Shown in pieces: positions 55,553 to 64,000 of a DNA stretch of 64,000 bases. Both the position numbers and the translations under genes were made by a program. The notes beneath the pieces are model-generated. The model was not told where the DNA came from. It was given only the letters and a program-made list of their open reading frames with translations, and did not search any database. This DNA is from Chloropicon primus (taxonomy: Eukaryota; Chlorophyta; Chloropicophyceae; Chloropicales; Chloropicaceae): positions 496,001-560,000 of the forward strand of contig CP060765.1 of the NCBI GenBank assembly GCA_023205875.1. Direction: 5' to 3'. How positions within the stretch are numbered: the first letter of the stretch is position 1; every line of letters starts with the position of its first letter.

Positions 55553-56434
55553 ATGGCTTCTTCCAATGGCGAGGAGAACGCGGAGAGCACGCCGCCGTCC
55601 CAAGCGCCTGGGGGGGGCGATTGGTACGGCGACCTCCAGGCCGTCACCTCTGACACCTTGGAGTCCGTCACCTCGTTTTTCTCGCTCCCCGACGGGCTCA
55701 CGGGGGAAGGGATCCGGCGAGAGGATGGGGAAAACCTCATCAAGGGGTATGTGAACCAAGCCGTGGAGGCGGTGACGACCACGGTCGACGAGGGGGCTAA
55801 GTGGGCGAGTTCCGTGTTCAAGGATGTCCGGACTCAGGCGACTGCGCAGAAGACGGCGTACGTCGACCCTGCCCTGAGGCAGGCCTGCCACATGGTCTCC
55901 GTGGCGCGGGAGCTGGAGGTGCAGGCAATAGGTAGGATCAGGAAGCACTATTGTTGGGCGTACGAGCAGCAGCCAGAGCTCGTCGCATTCACGTCGTTTG
56001 CTGCCCTCGTCCTCGCTTTCCCGGGAACGCGGCGGATGGTGGTGAGGGGAACGCTGCGCTTGCGGTCGCAGGAAGGCCTCTACAAAAGAGTTTCTCAGCA
56101 AAACACTGTCCTGGCCCAGTCGGTCGACCTGCAATTGCAGGAGACGAGGAAACTTCTGGACAGGACAAAGGTCGCCACTGAGGAGTTTGTTAGAACCCAG
56201 AAGAAGCTCAAGGACGCGAGGAACCAGTTGGACTCGTTGCAATCGAGACTGTACAAGACGGACAAGAGCGTCTGGGGCTTGCTGGACGACCTGTCTCTGA
56301 TCAAAACGAAGGAGTTCCAGAAACAAGCACAGTCTCTCCAAACTGAAGTGGCGGCGAAGAAGGACGAAATCAGGAAGCAGACGAAACTCGTCCAGAAGGC
56401 GATTAAAGACATTGCCGCGACTGCTGGTATCTAA
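55553..56434 (+). CDS. RHIP1-like membrane coiled-coil protein
   Basis: Single exon, 293 residues. The acidic N-terminal ~90 residues are followed by a short hydrophobic segment (about 136-157, PELVAFTSFAALVLAFPGTRR) that ends in a basic patch. The rest is a helical coiled coil: SQEGLYKRVSQQNTVLAQSVDLQLQ, ETRKLLDRTKVATEEF, DARNQLDSLQSRLYKTDKSVWGLLDDL and a basic C-terminus. The order matches, from memory, the plant RGS1-HXK1-interacting protein 1 family (At4g26410). RHIP1 links sugar sensing and G-protein signalling in Arabidopsis; a role in algae is unknown. Confidence 0.65.
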   Translation: MASSNGEENAESTPPSQAPGGGDWYGDLQAVTSDTLESVTSFFSLPDGLTGEGIRREDGENLIKGYVNQAVEAVTTTVDEGAKWASSVFKDVRTQATAQKTAYVDPALRQACHMVSVARELEVQAIGRIRKHYCWAYEQQPELVAFTSFAALVLAFPGTRRMVVRGTLRLRSQEGLYKRVSQQNTVLAQSVDLQLQETRKLLDRTKVATEEFVRTQKKLKDARNQLDSLQSRLYKTDKSVWGLLDDLSLIKTKEFQKQAQSLQTEVAAKKDEIRKQTKLVQKAIKDIAATAGI

Positions 56435-56473
56435 AACGAAGCCGTACGGATAGATGAAATAGAAACACAAAAG

Positions 56474-57477
56474 CTACAACTCGAGGTGCCTCAATCCCTC
56501 GTGGACGACCCTCACGTCCATGTCAAGCAGGGCGGCGACGAGGACGAAGACCGTGATGAGAACGGCAGCGATGGCGATTAAGCCCCCGCAAGTGTTCTGC
56601 CTGTTCTTCCGAACTTTGGCTTGCGGGTTCATCGTCGCGATGAGCCTCTCCTTCGGCAAACTCTCGAGTATGACGATGCCAGGACCCGTGAGTTTCTGCA
56701 TGAAGATCCCTTCGCCCCCGAATATAGCGCTCTTGACGCTCCCGGTGTACTGGAGATTGTAGCTCACCGTGGACTGGAAGGCCACCAGGCAACCCGCGTC
56801 GACGTACACCGTTTCTCCCCTCGCCAGCTTCTTCTGCACGGGCGTCCCCCCCGCCGTGATGAAGCACAGTCCTTTGCCCTCGAGCTTCTGCAGCACCATG
56901 CCTTCGCCTCCGAAGAACCCGGCGCTGAAGCTCTTCACCATCTTTGACGTCACTCGGACGTCCCCGACAGAACAAAAGTACGAGTCTTGCTGGCAATACA
57001 TCTCTCCTCCCAGCGTGTTCAGGTCCAGCGGAAGTATCCGATTGATCATGTGGGTCGCAAACGCGACGTACTGCACGACATTGCAACGTGAATTGGTCAG
57101 CAGCAGGAGAGAGTGATGACGAAGATGATGACGAAGATGATGACGAAGATGATGATAAGTGATCTCTCTGTCGGGTTCCTTACCTCGGGTCTGGTCCCCT
57201 CGTTGGTGTAGGTGTTGACGAAATAGGACTCCCCGGTGAGGATCCTCGACAGAGCAGAGATGATGCTCCCCCCAGCCTTGGTCTTCACACTAATCCTGCT
57301 GTTCATGTAGAACAAAGCTCCAGGCTCTGCCTGTATGTCTTGGCCTGGCGGGAGCAGAACCTGGAGCACTTGAGCCTCGCCACCCACGATGTGGAACTCG
57401 AGTGGAGTCTCCTCGCCACCATCCCAGCGGTTGTACACGAAGGGAGCAAACGGGGTAGCAACCGACGCCTGTGCCAT
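56474..57477 (-). CDS. AIM24/TIGR00266-type beta-barrel-like membrane protein
   Basis: Exon 1 57477-57184 and exon 2 57070-56474, with a 113 nt GT-AG intron (GAG|gtaagg, tgcag|TAC, phase 0) give 296 residues. The body matches the AIM24/DUF124 family: QAEPGALFYMNSRISVKTK, GGEMYCQQDSYFCSVGDV, FFGGEGMVLQKLEGKGLCFIT, ARGETVYVDAGCLVAF and FGGEGIFMQKLTGPG. These repeats form the beta helix typical of TIGR00266 proteins. A C-terminal hydrophobic anchor (about 260-282, GLIAIAAVLITVFVLVAAL) follows a basic patch. The intron carries tandem GATGACGAA units. Function is poorly known. Confidence 0.82.
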
Positions 57478-58568
57478 CCTCGATGCTTCCTTCTCCTTGG
57501 GGAGGAGGAGGGAGAAACAATCAATCAAACAATCAATCAATCAATCAATCAAATCAATCTTATCCCCTCAGAATCCTCACCACAGCGTTGTTTCTTTCGA
57601 GCGAGGGTTCTTTCGGAAGACAGCAGCAAGGCGTATCGTCCCAAGTCGAAGTCCTTTCGCCTATCTCCCTTGTTCCCCGCCCTCAATCGCCTCAATCGTC
57701 GCAATCAATCGCCCTCCTCCTCGAAGGCAGAGCCTCGGCCTTCCTCATCTCCAATTTTGCTATTACCATCATCTAAAAGCGAGGACAGCTCGAGAGCGAG
57801 GAGAGAGAGGAGAGGAGAGGAGAGAGGAGAGAGGAGAGGAAGGGGCAAAAGGAAAGGGCACAGAGATCCTCTCTCCACGCTGGTTGTTGCTGATTCCGTT
57901 CTGTTCTTCCGCTCTGTCTTATTGTGTTGTGTTGGTTCACTGTTGCAAAAAAGGTTTCGATGATCTTGCCGTTGTAGGGCGGAGGACAAGGGTAAGGGTA
58001 AGGGTAATGTCGTCCTCTCTTCCTCTTCCTCTTCCTGTGTCCTGTGTCCTGTTCTCTGTGTTCTCTCCTTTGCCCGTCGTCCGGAAGGTGGAAGGACTTT
58101 CCACTCCTCTATCCTGTGTCCTGTGTCCTGTGTCCTGTATCCTGTGTCGGGTGTCGTGTGTCGTGTGTCCAGTTTCCTTAATGAAACCCCAAGGCCTCGT
58201 TGTGGCGGCCTCCCCCCGAGGGTTTGGTTTTTCTCAAGCCTTGGCCAACGAGAGTTTCTCTGTCTCCTCTGTCTTCTGTCCTTCTTCTGTCTTCTTGTGC
58301 TTCTTCTTTGTGGTTTGTTGTCTTAGAGCGGCGCAGGCAGGCTGGAAAGACTGGACTGGACCGTCCGCTGGAGGGAGGAGACTGGACTGGACTGGACTCG
58401 CGGCTCCAGGACGAGGAACAAGGAGGCAGGAAGAGGGAAGTGTGCGCACTCCTCCCTCTTGGGCTGCATTTGGAAGGCGCGCTGCGCCAGGGAGGGACAC
58501 TCAACTCAACTCAACTCAACCTTGGTGTTGTGGTTTAGGGAGCACCTGCTGAGTGGGTTCATTTCAAC
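57478..58568. promoter_or_regulatory. Large promoter/leader region upstream of the ATPase
   Basis: 1.09 kb. It contains CAAT repeats (57517-57550), GAGAGG repeats (57798-57840), AAGGGT repeats (57987-58006), a CCTGTGT-type minisatellite (about 58037-58065 and 58110-58170), GGACT repeats (58352-58400) and CAACT repeats (58499-58520). No gene is supported. The AAGGGTAAGGG repeat contains overlapping GGTAAG donor-like strings, and a GCGCAG|G acceptor-like site is near 58335, so a 5' UTR intron is possible. Confidence 0.5.
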
Positions 58569-61500
58569 ATGAGTACCAAATCTTTCTCATGGAACAAGAG
58601 CAAGCAGTCTCAGGCCACGGACAAGCTGGCCACGGACGTGGAGCTGACGGAGCACACTTGGGAAATAAAGCGTATCGCGGAGTTTTACCACACGTCCACG
58701 GAGGTGGGCCTTACGCCCGACCAGGTTGTGCTCAACCGGAATGAGTACGGAGAGAACAAGCTGACTCCGCCCAAGAAGACGCCCTTGTGGGTCAAATTCT
58801 TGGAGCAGTTCACGAACTTCTTCTCGCTCTTGCTTCTCGCCGGTAGCATCTTGTGCTTCATTGGTTTCAGCATTGACCCGGAGAAGGATGAAGTCAACTT
58901 GTACCTCGGTATCGTCCTCGGTGCCGTCGTCTTTATCACTTGCTCTTTCAGTTTCTACCAGGAAGCGCAGAGTGACAGCATCATGGAAGGCTTCAAGGAC
59001 ATGATCCCAAGGAAGTCCAAGGTGATCCGTTCCACTGGCGCGCAGATCATTGACGCAACGGAGGTGGTCAAGGGAGACCTCGTGGAGCTCAACGAGGGAG
59101 ACCAGGTCCCTGCGGACGTCAGAGTCATCAGCGCCAACGAGCTTCACGTCGACAATGCCAGTCTTACCGGTGAGGCTGAGCCACAGCAGCGTACGGGAGA
59201 GGTCGAGAAGGAGGTGAACGGAAAGCCCCCACCAGTCATGGAAGCCAAGAACATCGCTTTCTACGGTACCATCATCAGCTCCGGAGCTGGCATGGGTATC
59301 GTCGTCGGAATTGGCGACAACACCGCCATGGGTCAGATCGCTAACTTGACCACCGGGCAGGAGAAGAAGCGTACGCCAATCAACGAGGAGATCAGGAAGT
59401 TCATCTTGCTTATCTCTGCCATCGCGATCACCCTTGGCGTGACCTTGTTCGGAATCGGTTTCGCTCAGACGACCTTCATCAAGAACATCGTCTTCGCCAT
59501 CGGTATCATCGTGGCCAACGTGCCAGAGGGCCTTCTCGCCACCGTGACCGTCTCTCTGGCCCTTACCGCCAAGAGAATGAGCCACAGGAAGGTGCTCGTG
59601 AAGCACTTGGAGGCCGTCGAGACTCTCGGCAGTACCACCGTCATCGCTTCCGATAAGACGGGAACTCTCACCCAGAACCGTATGACTGTGCAGCACACCT
59701 GGTACGACGACAAGATTCTTGATGTGCCTGCCGCCAGGAACAAGAAGGAGTACGACCAGATGTGCGACGACTCCAAGGGCAAGATGTACAACACCGAGGA
59801 CCCAACCTTCAAGATCTTGCACGCCATCGGAGCCGTGTGCAACAACTCCAAGTTCCTTGTCAGCGAGGAGAACCCAACCCCAGTGACTGAGGGCTGGCTG
59901 AAGGACGACTACAACATGCTTGACGTCAACTGCAGCAGTGATGCCAGTGAGACTGGATTGGTCAAGGCCTTGCAGCCGATTAGGGACGTCGAGGAGTTCA
60001 GGAAGGCCAACCCAAAGATCTTCGAGATCAAGTTCAACTCCACCAACAAGTGGATGTGCAGCATCCACGACATGGAGAAGGGATTCGGCATGGACCGCGT
60101 CATGATGCTCAAGGGCGCCCCGGAGAGGGTGATCAGGATGTGCAAGACCATCTGCGTCAACGGCCAGAAGGTGAAGCTCACCCCTGAGTGGAAGGAGAAG
60201 TTCCAGAACGCCTACGAATCCTTGGGAGGCCTCGGAGAGAGAGTCTTGGGATTCGCGTACAGGGACATGTCCGACCAGCCAAAGAACAAGGAGTACACCT
60301 CCAAGCCGGAGCCCAACTTCCCTATGGACGACCTGACCTTCGCGGGACTCTTCACTTTGATTGACCCCCCAAGGATCGGAGTGCCAGAGGCCGTGGGCAA
60401 GTGCAAGCGTGGAGGAATCAAGGTCTTCATGGTGACCGGGGACCACCCCATCACCGCCGAGGCCATCGCCAAGCAGGTCGGAATCATCGATGAGTCTGAG
60501 GGCAAGTCCATTGTGATCAAGGGAGATGACATCAGAGACATCATGGAGCTCAGCGAGGAGGAGCAGAGTGCCAAGTGGGACTTCTGGCTCTCTCACAAGC
60601 AGATTGTCTTCGCCCGCGTGTCGCCAAAGCACAAGCTCATCATTTGTGACAACGCCCAGAAGAGAGGAGAGATCGTCGCCGTGACCGGTGATGGTGTGAA
60701 CGACGCCCCAGCCCTCAGTGCCGCCCATATTGGAGTGGCCATGGGTATCATGGGAAAAGACGTTGCCAAGGAGGCCGCTGACATGATTCTCATGGACGAC
60801 AACTTCGCCTCCATCGTCAACGGTGTTGAGGAGGGCAGACTGATCTTCGACAACTTGAAGAAGTCGATCAGTTACACGCTCACGTCGAACATCCCAGAGA
60901 TCGGACCTTTCATCATCTACATGCTTTTGAACATCCCGCTCCCATTGAGTACCGTGCTCATCCTTTGCGTTGATCTTGGTACCGATATGTGGCCAGCCAT
61001 CTCGCTGGCCTACGAGGAGAAGGAGAGTGACATCATGGACAGGCCCCCAAGAAACGCCGCCACGGACCGCCTCGTGAACAGGCGTTTGATCACCTTTGCT
61101 TACTTCCAGATCGGTATCATGCAGGTGCTCGCTGGTTTCTTCACGTACCTCATCGTTCTTAACGATTACGGCTACACCCCAAGGATTCTCATGGGACTTG
61201 GCTCGGACTGGGAAGACTTCCCAGTCATGTGCACCGTGAGAGGAAACGGGGCCCCAGGATCCTGTGGCTACGGATGCGCCGATCCTGACTTCAACAAGCT
61301 CGGCCTTGGTGACATCGAGGGTGACAGGAAATGGTGCCAGCAGGGTTGCAACATTCCAGTCTACGGCTACGGGGACCCATTCATTGAGCACACTCACGAC
61401 GGATTCAGAGGTTTCGGAGCCGGCGGGGAGGAGGCCACCTGTGGCCGAACATGCGCCTGGTTCTACTCCCAGGGCAACAGCACCGGGAACACGTTCGAGG

Positions 61501-62003
61501 ACAACCTCTTCGCGCAGTACTGTGCCTTGCAGCCCGCTGGAATCACCTACGGGTTCCCTAGCAGAGGCAAGGCGTCTTCCACCGCCACCTCCAAAAAGGC
61601 TCCAGCCGGAGCTTTCTACTGGTGGAACGGAAGACCACAGAGGTTCCCAAACAAGAATTACCAGTCGAACGCCTTGGCCTACGCCCAGACGGCCTACTTC
61701 ATCAGTATTATCGTGGCCCAGTGGTCCGATCTGCTCATCAGTAAGACTAGGAAGCTCTCCCTCTTCGAGCAGGGCATGAACAACAACAAGATGATCCAGG
61801 GTCTCATGTTTGAGACTTGCTTGGGTATCTTCCTGTGCTACTGCCCTGGCTTCGACACGGGACTGGGAACGAGGCCAATCCACGGCTTCCACTGGTTCCT
61901 CGGAGTTCCATGGAGTTTGTTGATCCTGATCTACGACGAGGTTAGAAAGTCGATCATCAGAAAGAACCCTGGTGGGTGGACCGACAGATTCACGTACTGG
62001 TAG
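58569..62003 (+). CDS. Na+/K+-ATPase-type P2C cation pump
   Basis: Single exon, 1,144 residues, longer than the animal alpha subunit (~1,020). The P-type landmarks are present: TGEAEP, PEGLL in M4 (VANVPEGLLATVTVSLALTAKRM), the phosphorylated Asp362 in DKTGTLT, TGDGVNDAPAL with Asp708, and M5-M6 YTLTSNIPEI and CVDLGTDMWPAISLAYE. The M5 Ser, Asn and Glu and both M6 Asp residues used by animal Na+/K+-ATPase are kept; H+/K+ pumps have Lys at the Ser position. The extra length is in the M7-M8 loop (61160-61667), with eight Cys and an N-glycosylation site (NST). It ends KNPGGWTDRFTYW like animal alpha. It exports Na+ for K+ at the plasma membrane. Synonymous codon use (CCA, GGA, CGT/AGA) differs by eye from neighbours. 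Confidence 0.95.
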   Translation: MSTKSFSWNKSKQSQATDKLATDVELTEHTWEIKRIAEFYHTSTEVGLTPDQVVLNRNEYGENKLTPPKKTPLWVKFLEQFTNFFSLLLLAGSILCFIGFSIDPEKDEVNLYLGIVLGAVVFITCSFSFYQEAQSDSIMEGFKDMIPRKSKVIRSTGAQIIDATEVVKGDLVELNEGDQVPADVRVISANELHVDNASLTGEAEPQQRTGEVEKEVNGKPPPVMEAKNIAFYGTIISSGAGMGIVVGIGDNTAMGQIANLTTGQEKKRTPINEEIRKFILLISAIAITLGVTLFGIGFAQTTFIKNIVFAIGIIVANVPEGLLATVTVSLALTAKRMSHRKVLVKHLEAVETLGSTTVIASDKTGTLTQNRMTVQHTWYDDKILDVPAARNKKEYDQMCDDSKGKMYNTEDPTFKILHAIGAVCNNSKFLVSEENPTPVTEGWLKDDYNMLDVNCSSDASETGLVKALQPIRDVEEFRKANPKIFEIKFNSTNKWMCSIHDMEKGFGMDRVMMLKGAPERVIRMCKTICVNGQKVKLTPEWKEKFQNAYESLGGLGERVLGFAYRDMSDQPKNKEYTSKPEPNFPMDDLTFAGLFTLIDPPRIGVPEAVGKCKRGGIKVFMVTGDHPITAEAIAKQVGIIDESEGKSIVIKGDDIRDIMELSEEEQSAKWDFWLSHKQIVFARVSPKHKLIICDNAQKRGEIVAVTGDGVNDAPALSAAHIGVAMGIMGKDVAKEAADMILMDDNFASIVNGVEEGRLIFDNLKKSISYTLTSNIPEIGPFIIYMLLNIPLPLSTVLILCVDLGTDMWPAISLAYEEKESDIMDRPPRNAATDRLVNRRLITFAYFQIGIMQVLAGFFTYLIVLNDYGYTPRILMGLGSDWEDFPVMCTVRGNGAPGSCGYGCADPDFNKLGLGDIEGDRKWCQQGCNIPVYGYGDPFIEHTHDGFRGFGAGGEEATCGRTCAWFYSQGNSTGNTFEDNLFAQYCALQPAGITYGFPSRGKASSTATSKKAPAGAFYWWNGRPQRFPNKNYQSNALAYAQTAYFISIIVAQWSDLLISKTRKLSLFEQGMNNNKMIQGLMFETCLGIFLCYCPGFDTGLGTRPIHGFHWFLGVPWSLLILIYDEVRKSIIRKNPGGWTDRFTYW

Positions 62004-62133
62004 GAGTTTTGCAAAAAAAAACCTACAAACAACAACAACAATTGAGTAAGAGTAAGAGTTTTGACATGTTAAACTCGCGACGATTAAAGTAATTATTTCC
62101 AGAACTTCAAAAAGAAAAGAAGAACCACACGGT

Positions 62134-62943
62134 TCACTGCTTCAGGTCCTCCTGCCCCTCCTCGTCCTCGTCCTCGATGCCGAGGTGGCCCATGATCTTG
62201 AAGAGCATCTTCTCCGCGTTCTTCCTCCTCTCCTCGTCGGAGAGCTGCGCCGACTGGTCCCTGGCGCTGGCAACTTTGGCGAGCAAGCTCTCGAAGTCCT
62301 CCAAGTCGCCGGTCGGATCCCCGGACGTGGGCGGAGCCTCCTCCTCCTCCTCCTCCTCCTCCCCTTGGTGGTGGTGGCGAACTTGTCTCTCCTTGAGCGT
62401 TTGGCCGGGCCACCGGTGGCAGTGCAGCACCTCCACGAGCCGAGACACGCCCTGCTTGTCCCCGTAAAGCGTCAGGCTCTCGTCCAGCTCCTCACTGCCC
62501 ACTGAGGCCTCGACGTACTCGAAGCCGTTCTCGAGGCACCAATCGTAGCACTTGGAGAGCCACCCGCCCTCGTCCTCCTCCTTCTCCAGCGACTGCTTCG
62601 GATCCGACAGGCAGGCCAGGACCACCTTGGTTTCCACGGCCTCGTGGTCGTCGCGGCGCCCCTCGAGACCCCGCCTCAGCTTGGACCACTCCTCCTCGCT
62701 CGCGATGTCGAACACCCCGACGACGGCCTCCTCCGACCCTCCTGGCCCAGAGCTTGCGGCGAGGTCCTCCACCGCCGCGGCCACCCGCAATCTCGTCGTC
62801 GCCTCGTAGTATGGCGTGTCTATGTTCCAGCGATACCATTTTCCCTTCTCGATCTCCTTGAGACTCTCCCACTTGCTGCACGCGGCCAGGTCCCTCCCCA
62901 GGCTCCCCACCACCGATACGTACGACCCCTCCTCCCTCGTCAT
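62134..62943 (-). CDS. AAGAB: AAGAB/p34 adaptor-assembly chaperone
   Basis: Single exon, 269 residues from MTREEGSYVSVVGSLG at 62943. The N-terminal domain has a small-GTPase-like layout without clear nucleotide motifs (YVSVVGSLGRDLAA, IDTPYYEATTRLRV, AVVGVFDIASEEEW, WCLENGFEYVEAS). After an acidic Glu-run linker, the C-terminal domain DLEDFESLLAKVASARDQSAQ, LSDEERRKNAEKMLFKIMGHLG matches AAGAB's DVENFERLFSKLKEMKDKA region. AAGAB chaperones AP-1 gamma-sigma and AP-2 alpha-sigma assembly. It converges on the ATPase with 130 bp between stops. It fits with the AP-1 mu gene elsewhere in this window. Confidence 0.85.
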   Translation of the reverse strand: MTREEGSYVSVVGSLGRDLAACSKWESLKEIEKGKWYRWNIDTPYYEATTRLRVAAAVEDLAASSGPGGSEEAVVGVFDIASEEEWSKLRRGLEGRRDDHEAVETKVVLACLSDPKQSLEKEEDEGGWLSKCYDWCLENGFEYVEASVGSEELDESLTLYGDKQGVSRLVEVLHCHRWPGQTLKERQVRHHHQGEEEEEEEEAPPTSGDPTGDLEDFESLLAKVASARDQSAQLSDEERRKNAEKMLFKIMGHLGIEDEDEEGQEDLKQ

Positions 62944-63243
62944 AACACTCCTTCTGCCCTTCTGCCCTTCTGCGTTTGCGTTCTCCTTCTGCTCTGCTTC
63001 CCGCGCGTTTTCTTTCTTTTTTTCTGGTTGGATTTTCTCTCCTTCCCGCGGGAAATCAAAAAGATAACGGGCGAGCACGAGGCCAGGAGGACGACGAGCA
63101 CGAGAGAGAGAGGGCGAGGGAGAGGGAGAGGGAGAGGGAGAGACGAGGACGGGACGGGAGCGGGCTGCGTAGGAAGAGAGAGGGAGGGACGGAGGACAGA
63201 AAAGAAGGAAGGGGCGCCATCTCGTGCTCTTTCGAAAGAGAGA
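62944..63243. promoter_or_regulatory. Divergent promoter AAGAB/membrane protein
   Basis: 300 bp. GGGAGA/GAGAGG repeats lie at 63100-63145. CTCTTTCGAAAGAG, a palindrome that contains the CTTTCGA core, sits at about 63227-63240, directly before the ATG at 63244. Confidence 0.4.
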
Positions 63244-64000
63244 ATGGTTCTTCTGGGTTTCGTGTTCGAGAGGTTGTGCGGAAGCTGGCTCCACAAGGAG
63301 AACTTCGTCTTCGACGCGCACTTGCTCGAGGCGTCACAGAGCATGAAGAGAGGGAGACTGGCGAACCCTCCGCAACAATACTTTATATTCGGCTTCAAGG
63401 ATCGGCGTCTCGAGCAGAGGTACCTCGACTCGGTGGCGAGGAATAACAGGTCGAGGATATTCGGAGGCTTCTCCTTGCTCATCATGGTCGTGCTCTTGCC
63501 TCTCATCTTCAGCGTCGTGGACAGCGTCGCTTACTCGAGGGAGGACGCGAACCCGCCGACGGCGAGCGATTGGACGCTCTCGCTTTTCCCGCTGTGCCTC
63601 AGCCTGCTGACGTTCACTTCCGGGTTCGCCCTGTCCTTCTACGTCTACAAGGTTGTGGAGAGCAAGGCCTGGGTCATGCACATTGTGGAAACGGTGTTCC
63701 TCTTTTTCGCCGCTTTCGCCACGTATGACTTTTCGCAGTCGTACACGGTCTTTAGCGTTGGCTTCGGCCTTCACGGCTGGCTTGTGATGGCATCCTTCAT
63801 CTACCTCTCTCCGCTGTTAACGACCTTTATCATGGTCGTGCCGCCGGCTCAGACGCTCGAAGTCACGGGAGTGACTGGTGCCCTGATACTGATCTTCGTT
63901 CCAACGTGGGCGAACTTGTGGTCGCTAAGCTTCAACAACACGCTGATACTCTCGACCCTTGCGCCCGAGGAAGGGAAGCTCGTGCAGTGTTCCGGGAACC
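63244..64000 (+). CDS. 5' part of a multi-pass membrane protein (cut by window end)
   Basis: An open frame from the ATG at 63244 runs without a stop to the window end (252 codons plus one base). After ~70 residues with YFIFGFKDRRLEQRYLDSV, hydrophobic stretches follow at about 82-100, 125-145, 152-168, 180-200 and 212-230, giving at least five membrane helices. The FKD-x-x-LE-x-x-Y motif before a helix bundle resembles the N-terminal membrane anchor of class III adenylate/guanylate cyclases of protists, but the catalytic part would lie beyond the window. No other family came to mind. Called real because it is open, ATG-led and divergent from AAGAB. Confidence 0.6.
   Translation, partial: MVLLGFVFERLCGSWLHKENFVFDAHLLEASQSMKRGRLANPPQQYFIFGFKDRRLEQRYLDSVARNNRSRIFGGFSLLIMVVLLPLIFSVVDSVAYSREDANPPTASDWTLSLFPLCLSLLTFTSGFALSFYVYKVVESKAWVMHIVETVFLFFAAFATYDFSQSYTVFSVGFGLHGWLVMASFIYLSPLLTTFIMVVPPAQTLEVTGVTGALILIFVPTWANLWSLSFNNTLILSTLAPEEGKLVQCSGN

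Noticed and set aside
57987-58006. AAGGGT repeats as an interstitial telomere
   Set aside because: The unit read either way is not TTAGGG or TTTAGGG, and only about three units are present.
57389-58552. 387-codon plus-strand frame before the pump
   Set aside because: It overlaps the AIM24 exon on the other strand and consists of repeat-derived Ser/Cys/Arg-rich sequence; treated as leader/promoter.
58587-61892. 1,101-codon open frame on the minus strand opposite the pump
   Set aside because: The sense frame is a complete pump with all catalytic motifs. The antisense frame is open because the sense gene's codon bias avoids codons whose complements are stops. Its product is Val/Glu/His-rich with no family signature.
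1-64000. Mobile elements, viral fossils, CRISPR, rRNA and tRNA
   Set aside because: I looked for reverse transcriptase, transposase or capsid-like frames, long terminal repeats and cloverleaf patterns and saw none. Repeats here are local tandem duplications and microsatellites.

Overview
The window reads as gene-dense nuclear DNA of a unicellular green alga, most like a marine prasinophyte-type chlorophyte; I cannot name the species. Pointers to the green lineage are a nuclear-encoded plastid SecA (plastid-encoded in red-type plastids), zeta-carotene desaturase, a fibrillin/PAP protein, a plastid sugar transporter of the plant At5g59250 type, and plant-type proteins such as PF09713, RHIP1-like, VPS9a, an SP1/MUL1-type E3 and an XEG113-like GT77. 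An Na+/K+-ATPase-type pump fits a marine cell. About 34 genes fill 64 kb. Intergenic gaps are often 40 to 200 bp at convergent ends and 250 to 1,850 bp at promoters. Introns are few and short (12 located, 89 to 209 nt where measured), all GT-AG.

Layout. 1-3.7 kb: small basic protein, a 1.85 kb gap with diverged repeats, PF09713 protein. 3.8-12 kb: VPS9 RabGEF, proteasome beta-1, GT29 sialyltransferase-like protein, winged-helix protein, IWS1. 12-18 kb: ZDS, CEP19, a COMM-only protein (three exons), xylulokinase. 17.8-28.3 kb: SP1/MUL1 E3, second winged-helix protein, coiled-coil/C1q-like protein, plastid sugar transporter, four-TM protein, ribosomal oxygenase (NO66/MINA type). 28.3-42.2 kb: RRP5, AP-1 mu, MOZART1, WDHD1/CTF4, a TPR-LRR protein. 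42.2-52 kb: unknown acidic protein, GT77, PAP, serine palmitoyltransferase LCB1, RAP-domain protein. 52-64 kb: SecA, RHIP1-like, AIM24-like, Na+/K+-type P-ATPase, AAGAB/p34, and the 5' part of a membrane protein cut by the window end.

The genes are ordinary housekeeping neighbours rather than one operon-like system. Themes recur: plastid supply (SecA, ZDS, PAP, sugar carrier, RAP), ribosome making (RRP5, NO66), clathrin traffic (AP1M, AAGAB, VPS9) and cell-cycle/centrosome (WDHD1, TPR-LRR, MOZART1, CEP19). CEP19 hints at a ciliated stage.

The most unusual feature is in promoters. A ~40 bp element (core CTTTCGA-nnGA, ending RTTTGRCG) lies 30-140 bp upstream of at least five unrelated genes, often in two copies, and several promoters carry 140-190 bp tandem duplications. 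Two cell-cycle promoters share an identical E2F-like palindrome. The pump carries a long Cys-rich M7-M8 loop where the animal enzyme docks its beta subunit. I see no viral or transposon remnants, tRNAs, rRNAs or CRISPR arrays.
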